Below, piece after piece: positions 27,642 through 36,339 of a stretch of 64,000 nucleotides of DNA. The notes below the pieces were generated by a model, which saw only the letters and a program-made list of their open reading frames with translations, ran no database searches and was not told the origin of the DNA. The DNA is from Microbacterium ulmi (GTDB lineage Bacteria > Actinomycetota > Actinomycetes > Actinomycetales > Microbacteriaceae): NCBI RefSeq assembly GCF_011759705.1, contig NZ_JAAOZF010000001.1:2128146-2192145 (forward strand). The letters are read 5' to 3'. The translations under genes were made by a program, and so were the position numbers. Numbering within the stretch: position 1 is the first letter of the stretch; the number at the start of each line of letters is the position of its first letter.

Positions 27642-28571
27642 GTGACACCTGCCGAAGCCGCCCGCGAACAGACCCTCGGCGGCCTCTACGCCTTCATCGC
27701 GTACTTCCTGTGGGGGTTCCTGCCCCTCTACTTCCTCGTCCTCGCTCCCAGCGGGCCGTGGGAGGTCGTCGCGTGGCGGATCATCCTGTCGCTCGCCTTC
27801 TGCGCGATCCTGCTGACGCTCACGCGGTCGTGGGGCAAGCTCTTCGCGATCCTGAAGCAGCGCCGCCTCGTCGTGTGGACGATCGTCGCGGGCGCGCTCA
27901 TCTACGTGAACTGGCAGGTCTTCCTCATCGCGACTCTGACGGGTCACATCGTCGAGTCGAGCCTCGGGTACTTCATCAACCCGATCGTGACGGTGCTGCT
28001 CGGCGTGCTCGTGCTGCGCGAGCGCCTGCGTGCGACGCAGTGGATCGCGCTCGGCTTCGCGGCGGCCGCCGTCCTCGTGATCGTCATCGGCTACGGCGCG
28101 TTCCCGTGGATCGCGCTGACCCTCGCCTTCACATTCGGGTTCTACGGACTCGTCAAGAAGCAGATCGGTCCATCGGTGGATGCCGTGTCCGGCCTCACGC
28201 TCGAGTCGCTGTGGCTCGCGCCGATCGCGATCGTCCAGCTCGTCGTCGTCGGGATCACGACGGGCATCACGATGGGTCAGGTCAGCACGGGGCACACGGT
28301 GCTGCTGCTGCTCGCGGGAGTCGCCACCGCGACGCCCCTGCTCTTCTTCGCGGCGGGCGCGCGCCGGGCTCCGCTGACCGTCATCGGACTGCTGCAGTTC
28401 GTCGCGCCGATCCTGCAGTTCGTCATCGGCGTGTGGGTCAACAGCGAGCCGATGCCCCTGGAGAGGTGGATCGGCTTCGGCCTCGTGTGGGTCGCGCTCA
28501 TCGTGCTGACGACGGACTCGCTCCTGCACGCGCGTCGCCAGCGCGCGGCATCCCTCGCCTCGACCGTCTGA
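27642..28571 (+). CDS. rarD: RarD-type EamA-family transporter
   Basis: A 309-residue inner-membrane protein with about ten predicted helices from two EamA repeats. LYAFIAYFLWGFLPLYFLVL at the N terminus, VSLGYFINPIVTVLLGVLVL-like (SSLGYFINPIVTVLLGVLVL) and GLLQFVAPILQFVIGVWV are typical of RarD. The substrate of RarD proteins is not established with confidence. It is monocistronic, with palindromic repeats downstream. Confidence 0.9.
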   Translation: MTPAEAAREQTLGGLYAFIAYFLWGFLPLYFLVLAPSGPWEVVAWRIILSLAFCAILLTLTRSWGKLFAILKQRRLVVWTIVAGALIYVNWQVFLIATLTGHIVESSLGYFINPIVTVLLGVLVLRERLRATQWIALGFAAAAVLVIVIGYGAFPWIALTLAFTFGFYGLVKKQIGPSVDAVSGLTLESLWLAPIAIVQLVVVGITTGITMGQVSTGHTVLLLLAGVATATPLLFFAAGARRAPLTVIGLLQFVAPILQFVIGVWVNSEPMPLERWIGFGLVWVALIVLTTDSLLHARRQRAASLASTV

Positions 28572-28635
28572 CCCGCTCGCGCTCGCTCTCCTGCGGCGAG
28601 CACATGATCCGTCTCGGGGTCCGGCCTCCTCCCGC

Positions 28636-28711
28636 GACTCCATGCTGTGACGCCGAGTCCATGGCGTTGCTTCGCGGACTCGGCGTGGATTCGGCGAGAC
28701 GGCATGGAGTC
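28636..28711. repeat. Palindromic element in the rarD-csoR gap
   Basis: Nested inverted repeats: GACTCCATGC (28636-28645) pairs with GCATGGAGTC (28702-28711), and CGCCGAGTCC (28651-28660) with GGACTCGGCG (28676-28685). The right side has a 16-nt insertion between arms. It occupies the 232-nt convergent gap (28572-28803), which holds no gene. Confidence 0.65.
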
Positions 28712-28735
28712 GGCGGGAGTCGGCGGGAGTCGGCG
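28706..28735. repeat. 10-bp tandem repeat, three units
   Basis: Three exact copies of GGAGTCGGCG, followed at 28745-28767 by two copies of GAGACGGCATC. It appears to have grown from the right arm of the adjoining palindrome. Confidence 0.75.
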
Positions 28736-28803
28736 GGAAGTGGGCGAGACGGCATCGAGACGGCATCGAGCCGGGGGAACGGAGACCCGCGGGACCGCGC
28801 GGG

Positions 28804-29133
28804 TCAGCGCACGAGCCGGGCGATCGCCTGGGTCGCCTCGCGGATCTTCTCGTCGGCCTCGTCGCCGCCGAGCCGCGCCGCATCCACGACGCAGTGGCGC
28901 AGATGGTCGTCGAGCAGCCCGATCGCGACGGCCTCGAGCGCGCTCGTGAGGGCGCTGATCTGAGTGAGGATGTCGATGCAGTACTTCTCGTCGTCGACCA
29001 TCTTGTGGATGCCGCGGGCCTGCCCCTCGATGCGCTTGAGGCGGTTGAGGTACTTGTCCTTGTCGGTGATGTAGGCGTGCCCGACGACAGGATCGGCGCC
29101 CGGCTCGTGGACGTGCACGTGCGTGTCGGTCAT
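28804..29133 (-). CDS. csoR: CsoR-family copper-sensing repressor
   Basis: A 109-residue all-helical repressor with the DUF156 core: [20 protein letters not shown], then Cys in [20 protein letters not shown] and His-x2-Cys in [13 protein letters not shown], the C-H-C triad that binds Cu(I). The N terminus has a few His residues (THVHVHEPG). Cu(I) binding should release it from the boxes upstream of copZ. ATG 29133 overlaps the copA stop (ATGA) and has GAGGAGAAG upstream. It is the last gene of copZ-copA-csoR and thus autoregulated. Confidence 0.94.
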   Translation of the reverse strand: MTDTHVHVHEPGADPVVGHAYITDKDKYLNRLKRIEGQARGIHKMVDDEKYCIDILTQISALTSALEAVAIGLLDDHLRHCVVDAARLGGDEADEKIREATQAIARLVR

Positions 29134-31643
29134 GGCTTCTCCTCGACGTGGTGGTGTGCGGGTGCGGTCGCGGGCCCGGGTCGAACCGGGGGAAGATCCG
29201 TCGCGCGGCTGCGGAACCGCCGCAGCCGCAGGCTGTTGCCGACGACGAAGACGCTCGAGAACGCCATCGCGGCTCCCGCGATCATGGGATTGAGCAGGCC
29301 GAGCGCCGCGAGCGGGATCGCCGCGACGTTGTACGCGAAGGCCCAGAACAGGTTCGTTCGGATCGTGCCGAAGGTGCGGCGCGACAGCCGGATCGCATCG
29401 GCTGCGCTTCGGAGGTCGCCGCGGACGAGGGTGACATCGGACGCCTCGATCGCGGCATCCGCCCCCGTGCCCATGGCAAGGCCCAGGTCGGCCTGCGCGA
29501 GAGCGGCGGCGTCGTTGACGCCGTCGCCCACCATGGCGACGACGCGGCCCTCGGCCTGCAGCCCCTTCACGACCTCGACCTTCTCGTGGGGGAGCACCTC
29601 GGCGATGACGCGGTCGATGCCGACCTCGTCCGCGATCCGCCGCGCGACGGCCTCGTGATCGCCCGTGAGCAGGACCGGATCGAGCCCGAGCGCCCGCAGC
29701 TGGGCGACGGCCTCGCGGCTGGTCGGCTTGACGCGATCGGCGACGGACAGGATGCCGCGCACCTCGCCGTCCCACGCGACCAGCACGGCCGTCCGACCCG
29801 CCGTCCGCTCGGCGGCGAGCGCGGCATCGAGCGCCTCGTCCGGGCGCAACGACCACTCGGCGAGGAGCTCCTCGCGCCCGACGAGCACGGCGTGCCCGTC
29901 GACGACGCCCGAGACGCCCGTGCCGGGGTGATTCTGGAACGATTCGACGCCCGGCAGCTCGCCGACCTCGGCGGTCGCGTCGCGCGCGATCGCCTGCGCG
30001 ACGGGGTGCTCCGACGCGTCCTCGACCGCCCCGGCGAGCCGCAGCAGCTCGGCGCGGGCGGCCGCGGCATCCTCCGAAGTCCGCAGAATCGCGCCCGCAT
30101 CGGACGATTCTGCGTGGATGCTGCGGGCTTCGCGCGATTCTGCGAGGTTCGAGGCGGTTTCGACGACGACGCCCGTGAGCGCCATCCGCCCGCTCGTGAC
30201 GGTGCCGGTCTTGTCGAGCACGATCGTGTCGACGGCGCGCGTGGACTCGAGCGTCTCGGGACCGCGGATCAGGATGCCGAGCTGCGCTCCGCGGCCGGTT
30301 CCGACCAGCAGGGCGACAGGCGTCGCGAGCCCGAGCGCACAGGGGCACGCGATGATGAGGACCGCGACGGCCGCGGTGAACGCCGCCTCGGCGCCGGCGC
30401 CGGCGAGCAGCCACACCGCGAGCGTCGCGAGCGCGATGACGATCACGACGGGGACGAAGACCCCGGAGATGCGGTCGGCGAGGCGCTGGACGCGGGCCTT
30501 GCCGCTCTGCGCCTCGTCGACGAGCCGCGCCATCTGCGCGAGCTGCGTGTCGGAGCCGACGCGGGTCGCGCGCACGGCGAGGCGTCCGCCCGCGTTGACG
30601 GTCGCCCCGACGACGGCGTCGCCCACGGCGACCTCGACGGGCACGGACTCGCCCGTGACCATCGACGCGTCGACGGCGGAGGAACCGCCCGTCACGATGC
30701 CGTCGGTGGCGATCTTCTCGCCCGGGCGCACGACGAACTCGTCGCCGACGCGCAGCTGCGAGGCGGGGATGCGCACCTCGCCGCCGTTGCGCAGGACCGC
30801 GACATCCTTCGCCCCGAGCTCGAGCAGCGCCCGCAGCGCGTTGCCCGCGCGCCGCTTGGAGCGGACCTCGAAGTACCGGCCGGCGAGGACGAACATCGTC
30901 ACTCCCGCCGCGACCTCGAAGTAGACGTCGCCGGCGCCGTCGCCCGGCGCGATCGTCCACTCGAAGCCGTGGGTCATGCCGATCATGCCGGCGCTGCCGA
31001 AGATGAGCGCGTAGAGAGACCAGACGAACGCCGCCGTGACGCCGATCGAGATGAGGGTGTCCATCGTGGCCGCGCCGTGGCGGAGATTGATCCACGTCGC
31101 GCGGTGGAACGGCCATGCCGCCCATGTCACGACGGGTGCCGCCAGCGCGAGCGAGACCCACTGCCACCCCGGGAACTGGAGAGCGGGAGCCATCGCGAGC
31201 ACGATGACGGGGATCGCGAGCGCGATCGCGCCGATGAGCCGCGCGCGCAGCGGGCCGAGCTCCATGTCGTGGTCGTGCTCGTCGTGCTCGTGCTCGGGCG
31301 GCTGGGGGAGCGCGGCCGTGTAGCCGGTCTTCTCGACCTCCGCGATGAGCAGAGCGGGGTCGAAGCCCGCGGGAACCGTCGCCTGCGCCTTCTCGGTCGC
31401 GTAGTTGACGGATGCCGTGACCCCGTCGATGCGGTTGAGCTTCTTCTCGATCCGCATGGCGCACGACGCGCACGTCATCCCGCCGATCTCGAGCTCGACG
31501 CGGCTCTCAGCGGTCGGGGCGCCGTGCTGCGGGGCGCCGTGCTGCAGGGCGCCGTGCTGGGTGCCGCGGTGCGGGGCCGCCTCGTGTCCGGTCGTGCCGT
31601 GCGGGGCGGCGCCGTGGGTCGTGCCGTGGCGCGTGGCGTCCAT
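29130..31643 (-). CDS. copA: Copper-translocating P1B-type ATPase with His-rich N terminus
   Basis: An 837-residue Cu(I) export ATPase. Order: His/Gly-rich tail (1-45, repeats around QHGAPQHGA), heavy-metal-binding domain with GGMTCASC near 55, acidic-His loop [14 protein letters not shown], membrane helices, actuator TGES (MVTGESVPV), the ion-binding CPC in [13 protein letters not shown], phosphorylation DKTGT, N-domain SEHPVAQAI, hinge [12 protein letters not shown]. About 27 residues near 497-523 (within [20 protein letters not shown] onward) are encoded by a palindromic repeat and are not typical of CopA. ATG 31643 overlaps the copZ stop by 1 nt. A His-rich C terminus is also present ([11 protein letters not shown]). 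Confidence 0.95.
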   Translation of the reverse strand: MDATRHGTTHGAAPHGTTGHEAAPHRGTQHGALQHGAPQHGAPTAESRVELEIGGMTCASCAMRIEKKLNRIDGVTASVNYATEKAQATVPAGFDPALLIAEVEKTGYTAALPQPPEHEHDEHDHDMELGPLRARLIGAIALAIPVIVLAMAPALQFPGWQWVSLALAAPVVTWAAWPFHRATWINLRHGAATMDTLISIGVTAAFVWSLYALIFGSAGMIGMTHGFEWTIAPGDGAGDVYFEVAAGVTMFVLAGRYFEVRSKRRAGNALRALLELGAKDVAVLRNGGEVRIPASQLRVGDEFVVRPGEKIATDGIVTGGSSAVDASMVTGESVPVEVAVGDAVVGATVNAGGRLAVRATRVGSDTQLAQMARLVDEAQSGKARVQRLADRISGVFVPVVIVIALATLAVWLLAGAGAEAAFTAAVAVLIIACPCALGLATPVALLVGTGRGAQLGILIRGPETLESTRAVDTIVLDKTGTVTSGRMALTGVVVETASNLAESREARSIHAESSDAGAILRTSEDAAAARAELLRLAGAVEDASEHPVAQAIARDATAEVGELPGVESFQNHPGTGVSGVVDGHAVLVGREELLAEWSLRPDEALDAALAAERTAGRTAVLVAWDGEVRGILSVADRVKPTSREAVAQLRALGLDPVLLTGDHEAVARRIADEVGIDRVIAEVLPHEKVEVVKGLQAEGRVVAMVGDGVNDAAALAQADLGLAMGTGADAAIEASDVTLVRGDLRSAADAIRLSRRTFGTIRTNLFWAFAYNVAAIPLAALGLLNPMIAGAAMAFSSVFVVGNSLRLRRFRSRATDLPPVRPGPATAPAHHHVEEKP
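30072..30153. repeat. Palindromic element within copA, in frame
   Basis: 82 nt with imperfect inverted arms; the outer parts contain CGCAGAATCGCGC and its complement GCGCGATTCTGCG. It shares the 17-mer TTCGCGCGATTCTGCGA (complement form) with the intergenic element at 40584. It adds roughly 27 codons to copA and keeps the frame. Confidence 0.72.
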
Positions 31644-31852
31644 CAGACGCGCACCGCCTCGTACCCCGCCTCGTCGACGGCGGCGATGACGTCGGCGTCG
31701 GCCAGGGGAGCGGACGCGGTCACGACCAGCCGGCCCGTCTTGGCGCTGACCTCGATGTCCTCGACGCCCGCGATCTTGGCGACCTCGCTGCGGACGGATG
31801 CCTCGCAATGCCCGCAGCTCATGCCTGTGACCTGGAACTCGTTCGTCGTCAT
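31643..31852 (-). CDS. copZ: Copper chaperone CopZ (HMA domain)
   Basis: A 69-residue single heavy-metal-associated domain with the Cu(I) site GMSCGHC near residues 10-16 and the classic beta-alpha-beta pattern ending [12 protein letters not shown]. It delivers Cu(I) to CopA. ATG 31852 follows the CsoR box region closely; it is the first gene of the operon. Confidence 0.93.
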   Translation of the reverse strand: MTTNEFQVTGMSCGHCEASVRSEVAKIAGVEDIEVSAKTGRLVVTASAPLADADVIAAVDEAGYEAVRV

Positions 31853-31875
31853 GTCTCGTCCTTCTGCTCGTGAGG

Positions 31876-31923
31876 ATACCCCGGAGGGGTACCTGTTCCC
31901 AACTCTATACCCACCAGGGGTAT
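31876..31923 (-). promoter_or_regulatory. Two CsoR-type operators upstream of copZ
   Basis: Two GC-core inverted repeats of the TACCCC/GGGGTA type: ATACCCC-GGA-GGGGTA at 31876-31891 and ATACCCACCAGGGGTAT at 31907-31923. These match the known layout of CsoR-binding boxes at copper-inducible promoters and lie 24-70 nt before the copZ ATG. Confidence 0.78.
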
Positions 31924-31957
31924 TCCGCCCCGGCGGGACGAGGCATCCGTCGGTTCA

Positions 31958-31986
31958 TAACGATTCGGTCGCGTTACACATCGTTA
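31958..31986. promoter_or_regulatory. Inverted repeat, possible operator upstream of livJ-like gene
   Basis: TAACGAT (31958-31964) and its exact complement ATCGTTA (31980-31986) with a 15-nt spacer, about 35 nt before a -10-like TAGGTT at 32021. It could bind a regulator of the transporter; no direct support. Confidence 0.35.
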
Positions 31987-32020
31987 ACGAAAGGCAATAC
32001 TCCCGAGACAGGGCCGCGAT

Positions 32021-32026
32021 TAGGTT
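32021..32026 (+). promoter_or_regulatory. -10 box for the ABC substrate-binding gene
   Basis: TAGGTT, giving a leader of about 48 nt that ends in the AAGGAG ribosome site at 32071-32076. Confidence 0.45.
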
Positions 32027-32080
32027 TGACGCACTGGGTCGGTGCCCGAGCCCGCCCGTGTCAACACAGCAAGGAGCAAC

Positions 32081-33346
32081 ATGAGCGTCTTCACACGTTC
32101 GCGCGTCGCCAAAGTTCTCGGCGGAGTCGCGATCGCCGGCGCCAGCGCCCTCGTCCTGGCCGGCTGCGCCAGCACGGGTGGGGGAGCCGGCACGACCACC
32201 CCGACGACCGAGGAGCGCGACCTCACGCTCAAGGTCGGAACCGTTCTGCCTCAGACCGGCAGCCTCGCATTCCTCGGCCCGCCCGAGGAGGCTGGCGCTC
32301 TGCTCGGTGTCAAGGAGGTCAACGACGCCAAGAAGGGCATCACGATCGACCTCACCCGCGGTGACTCGGGCGACGCCGACAACAAGGCCTTCGAGACCAC
32401 GGTTCCCAAGCTTCAGAGCGAGGGCGTCTCGGCGATGATCGGCGCGGCCGCGTCGGGCGTCACGAAGCTCTTCCTCGACAGCAACGTGTCGGCCGGGATC
32501 ATCACGTTCTCGCCCGCCAACACATCGCCCGACTTCACGACGTGGGATGACGACAACCTCTACTGGCGCACGGCACCGAGCGACCTGCTTCAGGGCGAGG
32601 TCCTCGGCAACCTGATCGCCGAGGACGGCCACAAGAACATCGGCATCATCTACCAGAACGACGCCTACGGCACGGGCCTCTACGGCGTCGTCAAGGATGT
32701 CTTCGAGTCGACAGGCGGCACCGTCGTCGCGGCGGAGTCCTACAACGACGGTGACGGCCAGTTCGACGCGCAGGTCTCGGCGATCGCGGCGGCCAAGCCC
32801 GACGCGGTCGTCCTCATCACGTTCGACCAGTTCTCGACGATCGCTCCGCTCCTGGTGAACGCGGGTGTCGAGGCGAAGAACTTCTACCTCGTCGACGGCA
32901 ACCTCAAGCAGTGGGGAGACAAGGTCTCCGTCTCGCTCGAGGGCGCGAAGGGCACGACGCCTGGCCCCGTGCTCGAGGACGACTTCAAGGATCGTCTGAA
33001 CGCGGCATGGGCCGATGAGGGCGGCAGCGAGCTCCAGGACTTCTCCTACGCGGCTGAGTCCTACGACGCGGTCGTGCTCCTCGCTCTGGCCTCGCTTTCG
33101 GCCAACTCCACCGAGGGCGCCGACATCGCGGCCAAGCTCCAGGAGGTCTCGGGCGGTTCCGGCGACGGTGAGAAGTGCACATCGTTCGCCGACTGCGCCG
33201 ACATCATCCTCGCGGGCGGCGTGCCGGACTACGACGGCTACTCCGGTGGCGTCAAGTTCGACGAGAACGGCGACCCGACGGAGGCCTCGATCGGCATCTT
33301 CCAGTTCGGTGCCGACAACAACCACACGCGCATCGAGACCAGGTAG
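32081..33346 (+). CDS. Branched-chain amino-acid-type ABC transporter, substrate-binding lipoprotein
   Basis: A 421-residue extracellular lipoprotein (LivJ/periplasmic-binding type I fold). A lipoprotein signal ends in ALVLAGC, so Cys near 27 should be lipidated. The ligand-binding domain starts VGTVLPQTGSLAFLGPPEEA and includes GAAASGVTKLF, NIGIIYQNDAYGTG and YDAVVLLALASL. A Cys pair near CTSFADC could form a disulfide. ATG 32081 has AAGGAG. It is separated by two terminators from the matching permease/ATPase genes, which lie on the other strand. The ligand may be an amino acid, amide or urea. Confidence 0.9.
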   Translation: MSVFTRSRVAKVLGGVAIAGASALVLAGCASTGGGAGTTTPTTEERDLTLKVGTVLPQTGSLAFLGPPEEAGALLGVKEVNDAKKGITIDLTRGDSGDADNKAFETTVPKLQSEGVSAMIGAAASGVTKLFLDSNVSAGIITFSPANTSPDFTTWDDDNLYWRTAPSDLLQGEVLGNLIAEDGHKNIGIIYQNDAYGTGLYGVVKDVFESTGGTVVAAESYNDGDGQFDAQVSAIAAAKPDAVVLITFDQFSTIAPLLVNAGVEAKNFYLVDGNLKQWGDKVSVSLEGAKGTTPGPVLEDDFKDRLNAAWADEGGSELQDFSYAAESYDAVVLLALASLSANSTEGADIAAKLQEVSGGSGDGEKCTSFADCADIILAGGVPDYDGYSGGVKFDENGDPTEASIGIFQFGADNNHTRIETR

Positions 33347-33360
33347 TCACACCGATCGCG

Positions 33361-33396
33361 CAGGAGGGGCCCAGGAGCGATCCTGGGCCCCTCCTG
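33361..33396 (+). terminator. Intrinsic terminator of the substrate-binding gene
   Basis: Perfect 16-bp stem (CAGGAGGGGCCCAGGA and complement) with GCGA loop, 14 nt after the stop codon. Confidence 0.9.
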
Positions 33397-33510
33397 TCGT
33401 GTCCGGTGTGCCGGGACCGCCCAGACACTCCCCCCGGTGCTGCGGGCGCGTCCTCGACACCCGACGAGCCGGCACGAGGGTCTCTTGGTCGATGCTCAGG
33501 CGCGCGAAAG

Positions 33511-33550
33511 ACGAGTGGAGCGGATGCCTCTCGGCATCCGCTCCACTCGT
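33511..33550 (-). terminator. Intrinsic terminator of the liv permease/ATPase operon
   Basis: Perfect 18-bp stem (ACGAGTGGAGCGGATGCC and complement) with a 4-nt loop, 15 nt past the last stop (33566) of the minus-strand operon. Contains the GGATGCC/GGCATCC word. Confidence 0.9.
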
Positions 33551-33565
33551 CGTGCGTCGTGCGGA

Positions 33566-34357
33566 TCAGTGCTCTTCGGTGCCCAGCGTGCCGAGGTAGA
33601 GACCGACCACCTTGGGGTCGTTGAGCAGTTCGCGACCCGAGCCGTGGTAAGCATCGCGGCCCTGGTCGAGGACGTAGCCGCGGTCGCAGATCTGCAGGCA
33701 GCGGCGAGCGTTCTGCTCGACCATTATCGTCGTGACGCCGGCCTTGTTGATGTCGGAGACCCGGATGAAGGCGTCGTCCTGACGAACGGGCGACAGGCCC
33801 GCACTGGGCTCGTCGAGCAGCAGCACGGAGGGATCCATCATGAGCGCGCGCGACATCGCTACCATCTGACGCTCGCCGCCGGAGAGCGAGCCTGCGCGCT
33901 GCTTGAGGCGCTTGCTCAGCTCGGCGAAGATGCCCGTGACGAAGTCGAGGCGCTCGGCGTAGATCTTGGGGTTCTGGAAGAGCCCCATCTGCAGGTTCTC
34001 CTCGATCGAGAGCGAGGGGAAGACGTTGTTCGTCTGCGGCACGAAGGCGACACCGCGGCGCACGAGCTTGTCAGCCTTGAGCCCGACGATGCTCTCGCCG
34101 TTGACAGTGATGTCGCCCTCGCGCACCTTCACGAGGCCGAAGATCGCCTTGAGCAGCGTCGACTTACCGGCACCGTTCGGACCGATGATGCCGATCAGCT
34201 CGCCCTTGCGAGCGACCAGGTTGGCGCCGTTGATGATGTTGATGCCGGGGAGATAGCCCGCGAACAGATCGGTGACCTCGACGACGACACGGTCGGTCTT
34301 CGCGGCCTCCTGCGTCTCGCTCTGTGCGCGCCCGATCCCCGAAGTCGTATCGGTCAC
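33566..34357 (-). CDS. livF: Branched-chain amino-acid-type ABC transporter ATPase, LivF
   Basis: A 263-residue ATPase subunit. Walker A is GIIGPNGAGKSTLLKAI, Q-loop in VAFVPQTNNVFPSLS, signature SGGERQMVAMSRALMM, Walker B VLLLDEPSAGLSP, H-loop position occupied by a TIMVEQNARR segment as usual for LivF. GTG 34357 overlaps the livG stop (GTGA). Last gene of livH-livM-livG-livF. Confidence 0.94.
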   Translation of the reverse strand: MTDTTSGIGRAQSETQEAAKTDRVVVEVTDLFAGYLPGINIINGANLVARKGELIGIIGPNGAGKSTLLKAIFGLVKVREGDITVNGESIVGLKADKLVRRGVAFVPQTNNVFPSLSIEENLQMGLFQNPKIYAERLDFVTGIFAELSKRLKQRAGSLSGGERQMVAMSRALMMDPSVLLLDEPSAGLSPVRQDDAFIRVSDINKAGVTTIMVEQNARRCLQICDRGYVLDQGRDAYHGSGRELLNDPKVVGLYLGTLGTEEH

Positions 34358-35367
34358 TTGGTCTCCTCCTCGGCCTCTGCGAGTGCCGACTGCTCTTCCT
34401 CGCGGATCTCCTCGAGGAGCTCCTTGGCCTCTTCGCCAAGCTCGCCCTCGACGCGGCCCGTCACGACGCCGAGGTCGACGTCCTGGTGGCTGCCGAGGTA
34501 GGCATCGATGACGGCCTGATCCTGCATGACGGTGTCAGGCGGGCCCTCTGCGACGACCTTGCCCTCGGCCATCACGACGACCCAGTCGGCGATGTGGCGG
34601 ACCATGTGCATGTCGTGCTCGACGAAGAGCACCGTCATCCCAAGGTCCTTGAGGCCGAAGATGTGGTCGAGCAGCGACTGTGTAAGCGCCGGGTTGACGC
34701 CGGCCATAGGCTCGTCGAGCATGACGAGCTGCGGGTCGCTCATGAGCGCGCGCGCCATCTCAAGGAGCTTACGCTGACCGCCCGAGAGCGACGCGGCGAA
34801 GTCCTGCTCCTTCGCATCGAGCTTGAAGCGCGCGAGGAGATCACGCGCCTTCGCCTCGTTGGCGGTCTCCTGCGAGCGCCAGATCGTCGGGATGAAGGCC
34901 TGCCAGAACTTCTCGCCCTTCTGACCCGTCGAGCCGAGCTTCATGTTCTCGAGCACCGTCAGCAGCGAGAGCGCCTTCGTGAGCTGGAACGTGCGCACCT
35001 GGCCCATGCGGGCGACCTTGAACGCGGGGATTCCGGCGAGGTTCTTGCCGTCGTACGACCACGTCCCCGTGTTCGGCTTGTCGAAGCCGCACAGCAGGTT
35101 GAACAGGGTCGTCTTGCCGGCGCCGTTGGGTCCGATGAGCGCGGTGATGGCGTTGCGGGGGATCTCGAGGTGCGCGACGTCGACGGCCGTGAGTCCGCCG
35201 AAGCGGCGCGTCACGTTGTCGACCACCATGATGGGGTCGACCTTCGCGACGCCGGGAACGGGCTCGCCCTTCGCGAGTCCCTGCGACTTCTGGCGCGCGA
35301 TGCTGCCCGTCGCCGGGGGAGCGGAGCCCGGCTCGAGATCCGGTGTGCTGTTCAGATCACTTGACAA
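34354..35367 (-). CDS. livG: Branched-chain amino-acid-type ABC transporter ATPase, LivG
   Basis: A 337-residue ATPase subunit, about 75 residues longer than usual because of an N-terminal extension and an acidic C-terminal tail (GELGEEAKELLEEIREEEQS). Core motifs: VTRRFGGLTAVDVAHLEIPR, Walker A LIGPNGAGKTTLFNLL, LSGGQRKLLEMARALM, Walker B LVMLDEPMAGVNP, H-loop VLFVEHDMHMV. The start appears to be TTG at 35367, preceded by AGGGAG and overlapping the livM stop by 11 nt; no ATG or GTG near by is in frame. Confidence 0.92.
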   Translation of the reverse strand: MSSDLNSTPDLEPGSAPPATGSIARQKSQGLAKGEPVPGVAKVDPIMVVDNVTRRFGGLTAVDVAHLEIPRNAITALIGPNGAGKTTLFNLLCGFDKPNTGTWSYDGKNLAGIPAFKVARMGQVRTFQLTKALSLLTVLENMKLGSTGQKGEKFWQAFIPTIWRSQETANEAKARDLLARFKLDAKEQDFAASLSGGQRKLLEMARALMSDPQLVMLDEPMAGVNPALTQSLLDHIFGLKDLGMTVLFVEHDMHMVRHIADWVVVMAEGKVVAEGPPDTVMQDQAVIDAYLGSHQDVDLGVVTGRVEGELGEEAKELLEEIREEEQSALAEAEEETK

Positions 35368-36334
35368 AGGTCATCTCCCTCTTGTCGCCGAGGATGCCCT
35401 GCGGACGGAAGATCACGAGGAGCATGAGGGACACGCCGACGAGGATGAAGCGCAGCGTGCCGGCCTGGATGTCGGTCATCGGCAGCCATCCGGCCGCAGC
35501 CATCTCGGGCAGCAGGTTGCCGAGCAGTGCCATCACCATCCAGAAGATCACGGCGCCGAGCGACGGGCCGAAGATCGTCGACGCGCCGCCGAGCAGGAGG
35601 ATCGTCCAGAGGAAGAACGTGAGCGACGTCGTGTAGCTCGAGGGGACGACGGCCGACGGCAGGACGTAGACGATGCCGCCCATCGCGCCGATCACGCCGC
35701 CGACGACGAGAGCCTGCATCTTGTAGGCGAAGACGTTCTTGCCGAGCGCGCGCACGGCATCCTCGTCCTCACGGATGCCCTTGAGGACGCGACCCCAGGG
35801 GCTGCGCATGAGGGCCCACACGACGTAGATCGCGATCGCGAGCAGGAACAGTCCGAAGACGCGCACCCACAGCCCGTCCTGATTGAACTGCCACGGACCG
35901 ATGCCGTACTGGCCCGGAGGGAACGGGTTTGCGGCCCGGAAGCCCTCGTGGTAGCCGCCTAGGCCGTCAGCCGAGTTCGTCCACTTGTCGAAGATCTGCG
36001 TCGTGAACAGGAGCCGGACGATCTCGGCGGCGGCGATCGTCACGATCGCGAGATAGTCGGCGCGCAGGCGCAGCGTCGGGATGCCGAGGATGATCGCGAA
36101 CAGCGCGGCCAGGAGGAGACCGACGATCATGCCGACCCACCAGGGCAGCCCGAAGCTCAGGACCGAGATGGCGTATCCGTAGCCGCCGAGCGCCATGAAC
36201 CCGGCCATGCCGAAGTTGAGCAGTCCTGCGAAGCCGAAGTGCACGGCCAGGCCCGTCGCCGCGAGCGCGTACGCGATCGTGACGGGGCTCAGTAGATAGC
36301 TGAGCGTGTTTCCGAGGATGGCGCCCCAGTCCAT
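35357..36334 (-). CDS. livM: Branched-chain amino-acid-type ABC transporter permease, LivM
   Basis: A 325-residue permease with about eight to nine helices. VHFGFAGLLNFGMAGFMALG and YGYAISVLSF are the LivM entry motif; GKNVFAYKMQALVVGGVIGA is near the cytoplasmic EAA-like loop, and the C terminus LLVIFRPQGILGDKREMTFV is standard. ATG 36334 lies 6 nt after the livH stop. The open frame continues upstream, but only as a shadow of livH. Confidence 0.93.
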   Translation of the reverse strand: MDWGAILGNTLSYLLSPVTIAYALAATGLAVHFGFAGLLNFGMAGFMALGGYGYAISVLSFGLPWWVGMIVGLLLAALFAIILGIPTLRLRADYLAIVTIAAAEIVRLLFTTQIFDKWTNSADGLGGYHEGFRAANPFPPGQYGIGPWQFNQDGLWVRVFGLFLLAIAIYVVWALMRSPWGRVLKGIREDEDAVRALGKNVFAYKMQALVVGGVIGAMGGIVYVLPSAVVPSSYTTSLTFFLWTILLLGGASTIFGPSLGAVIFWMVMALLGNLLPEMAAAGWLPMTDIQAGTLRFILVGVSLMLLVIFRPQGILGDKREMTFVK

Positions 36335-36339
36335 GGCGG

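Noticed and set aside
28804..31473. 889-codon frame fusing an Arg-rich region to CsoR
   Set aside because: The part before ATG 29133 is antisense-like shadow of copA in another frame; csoR alone is the gene.
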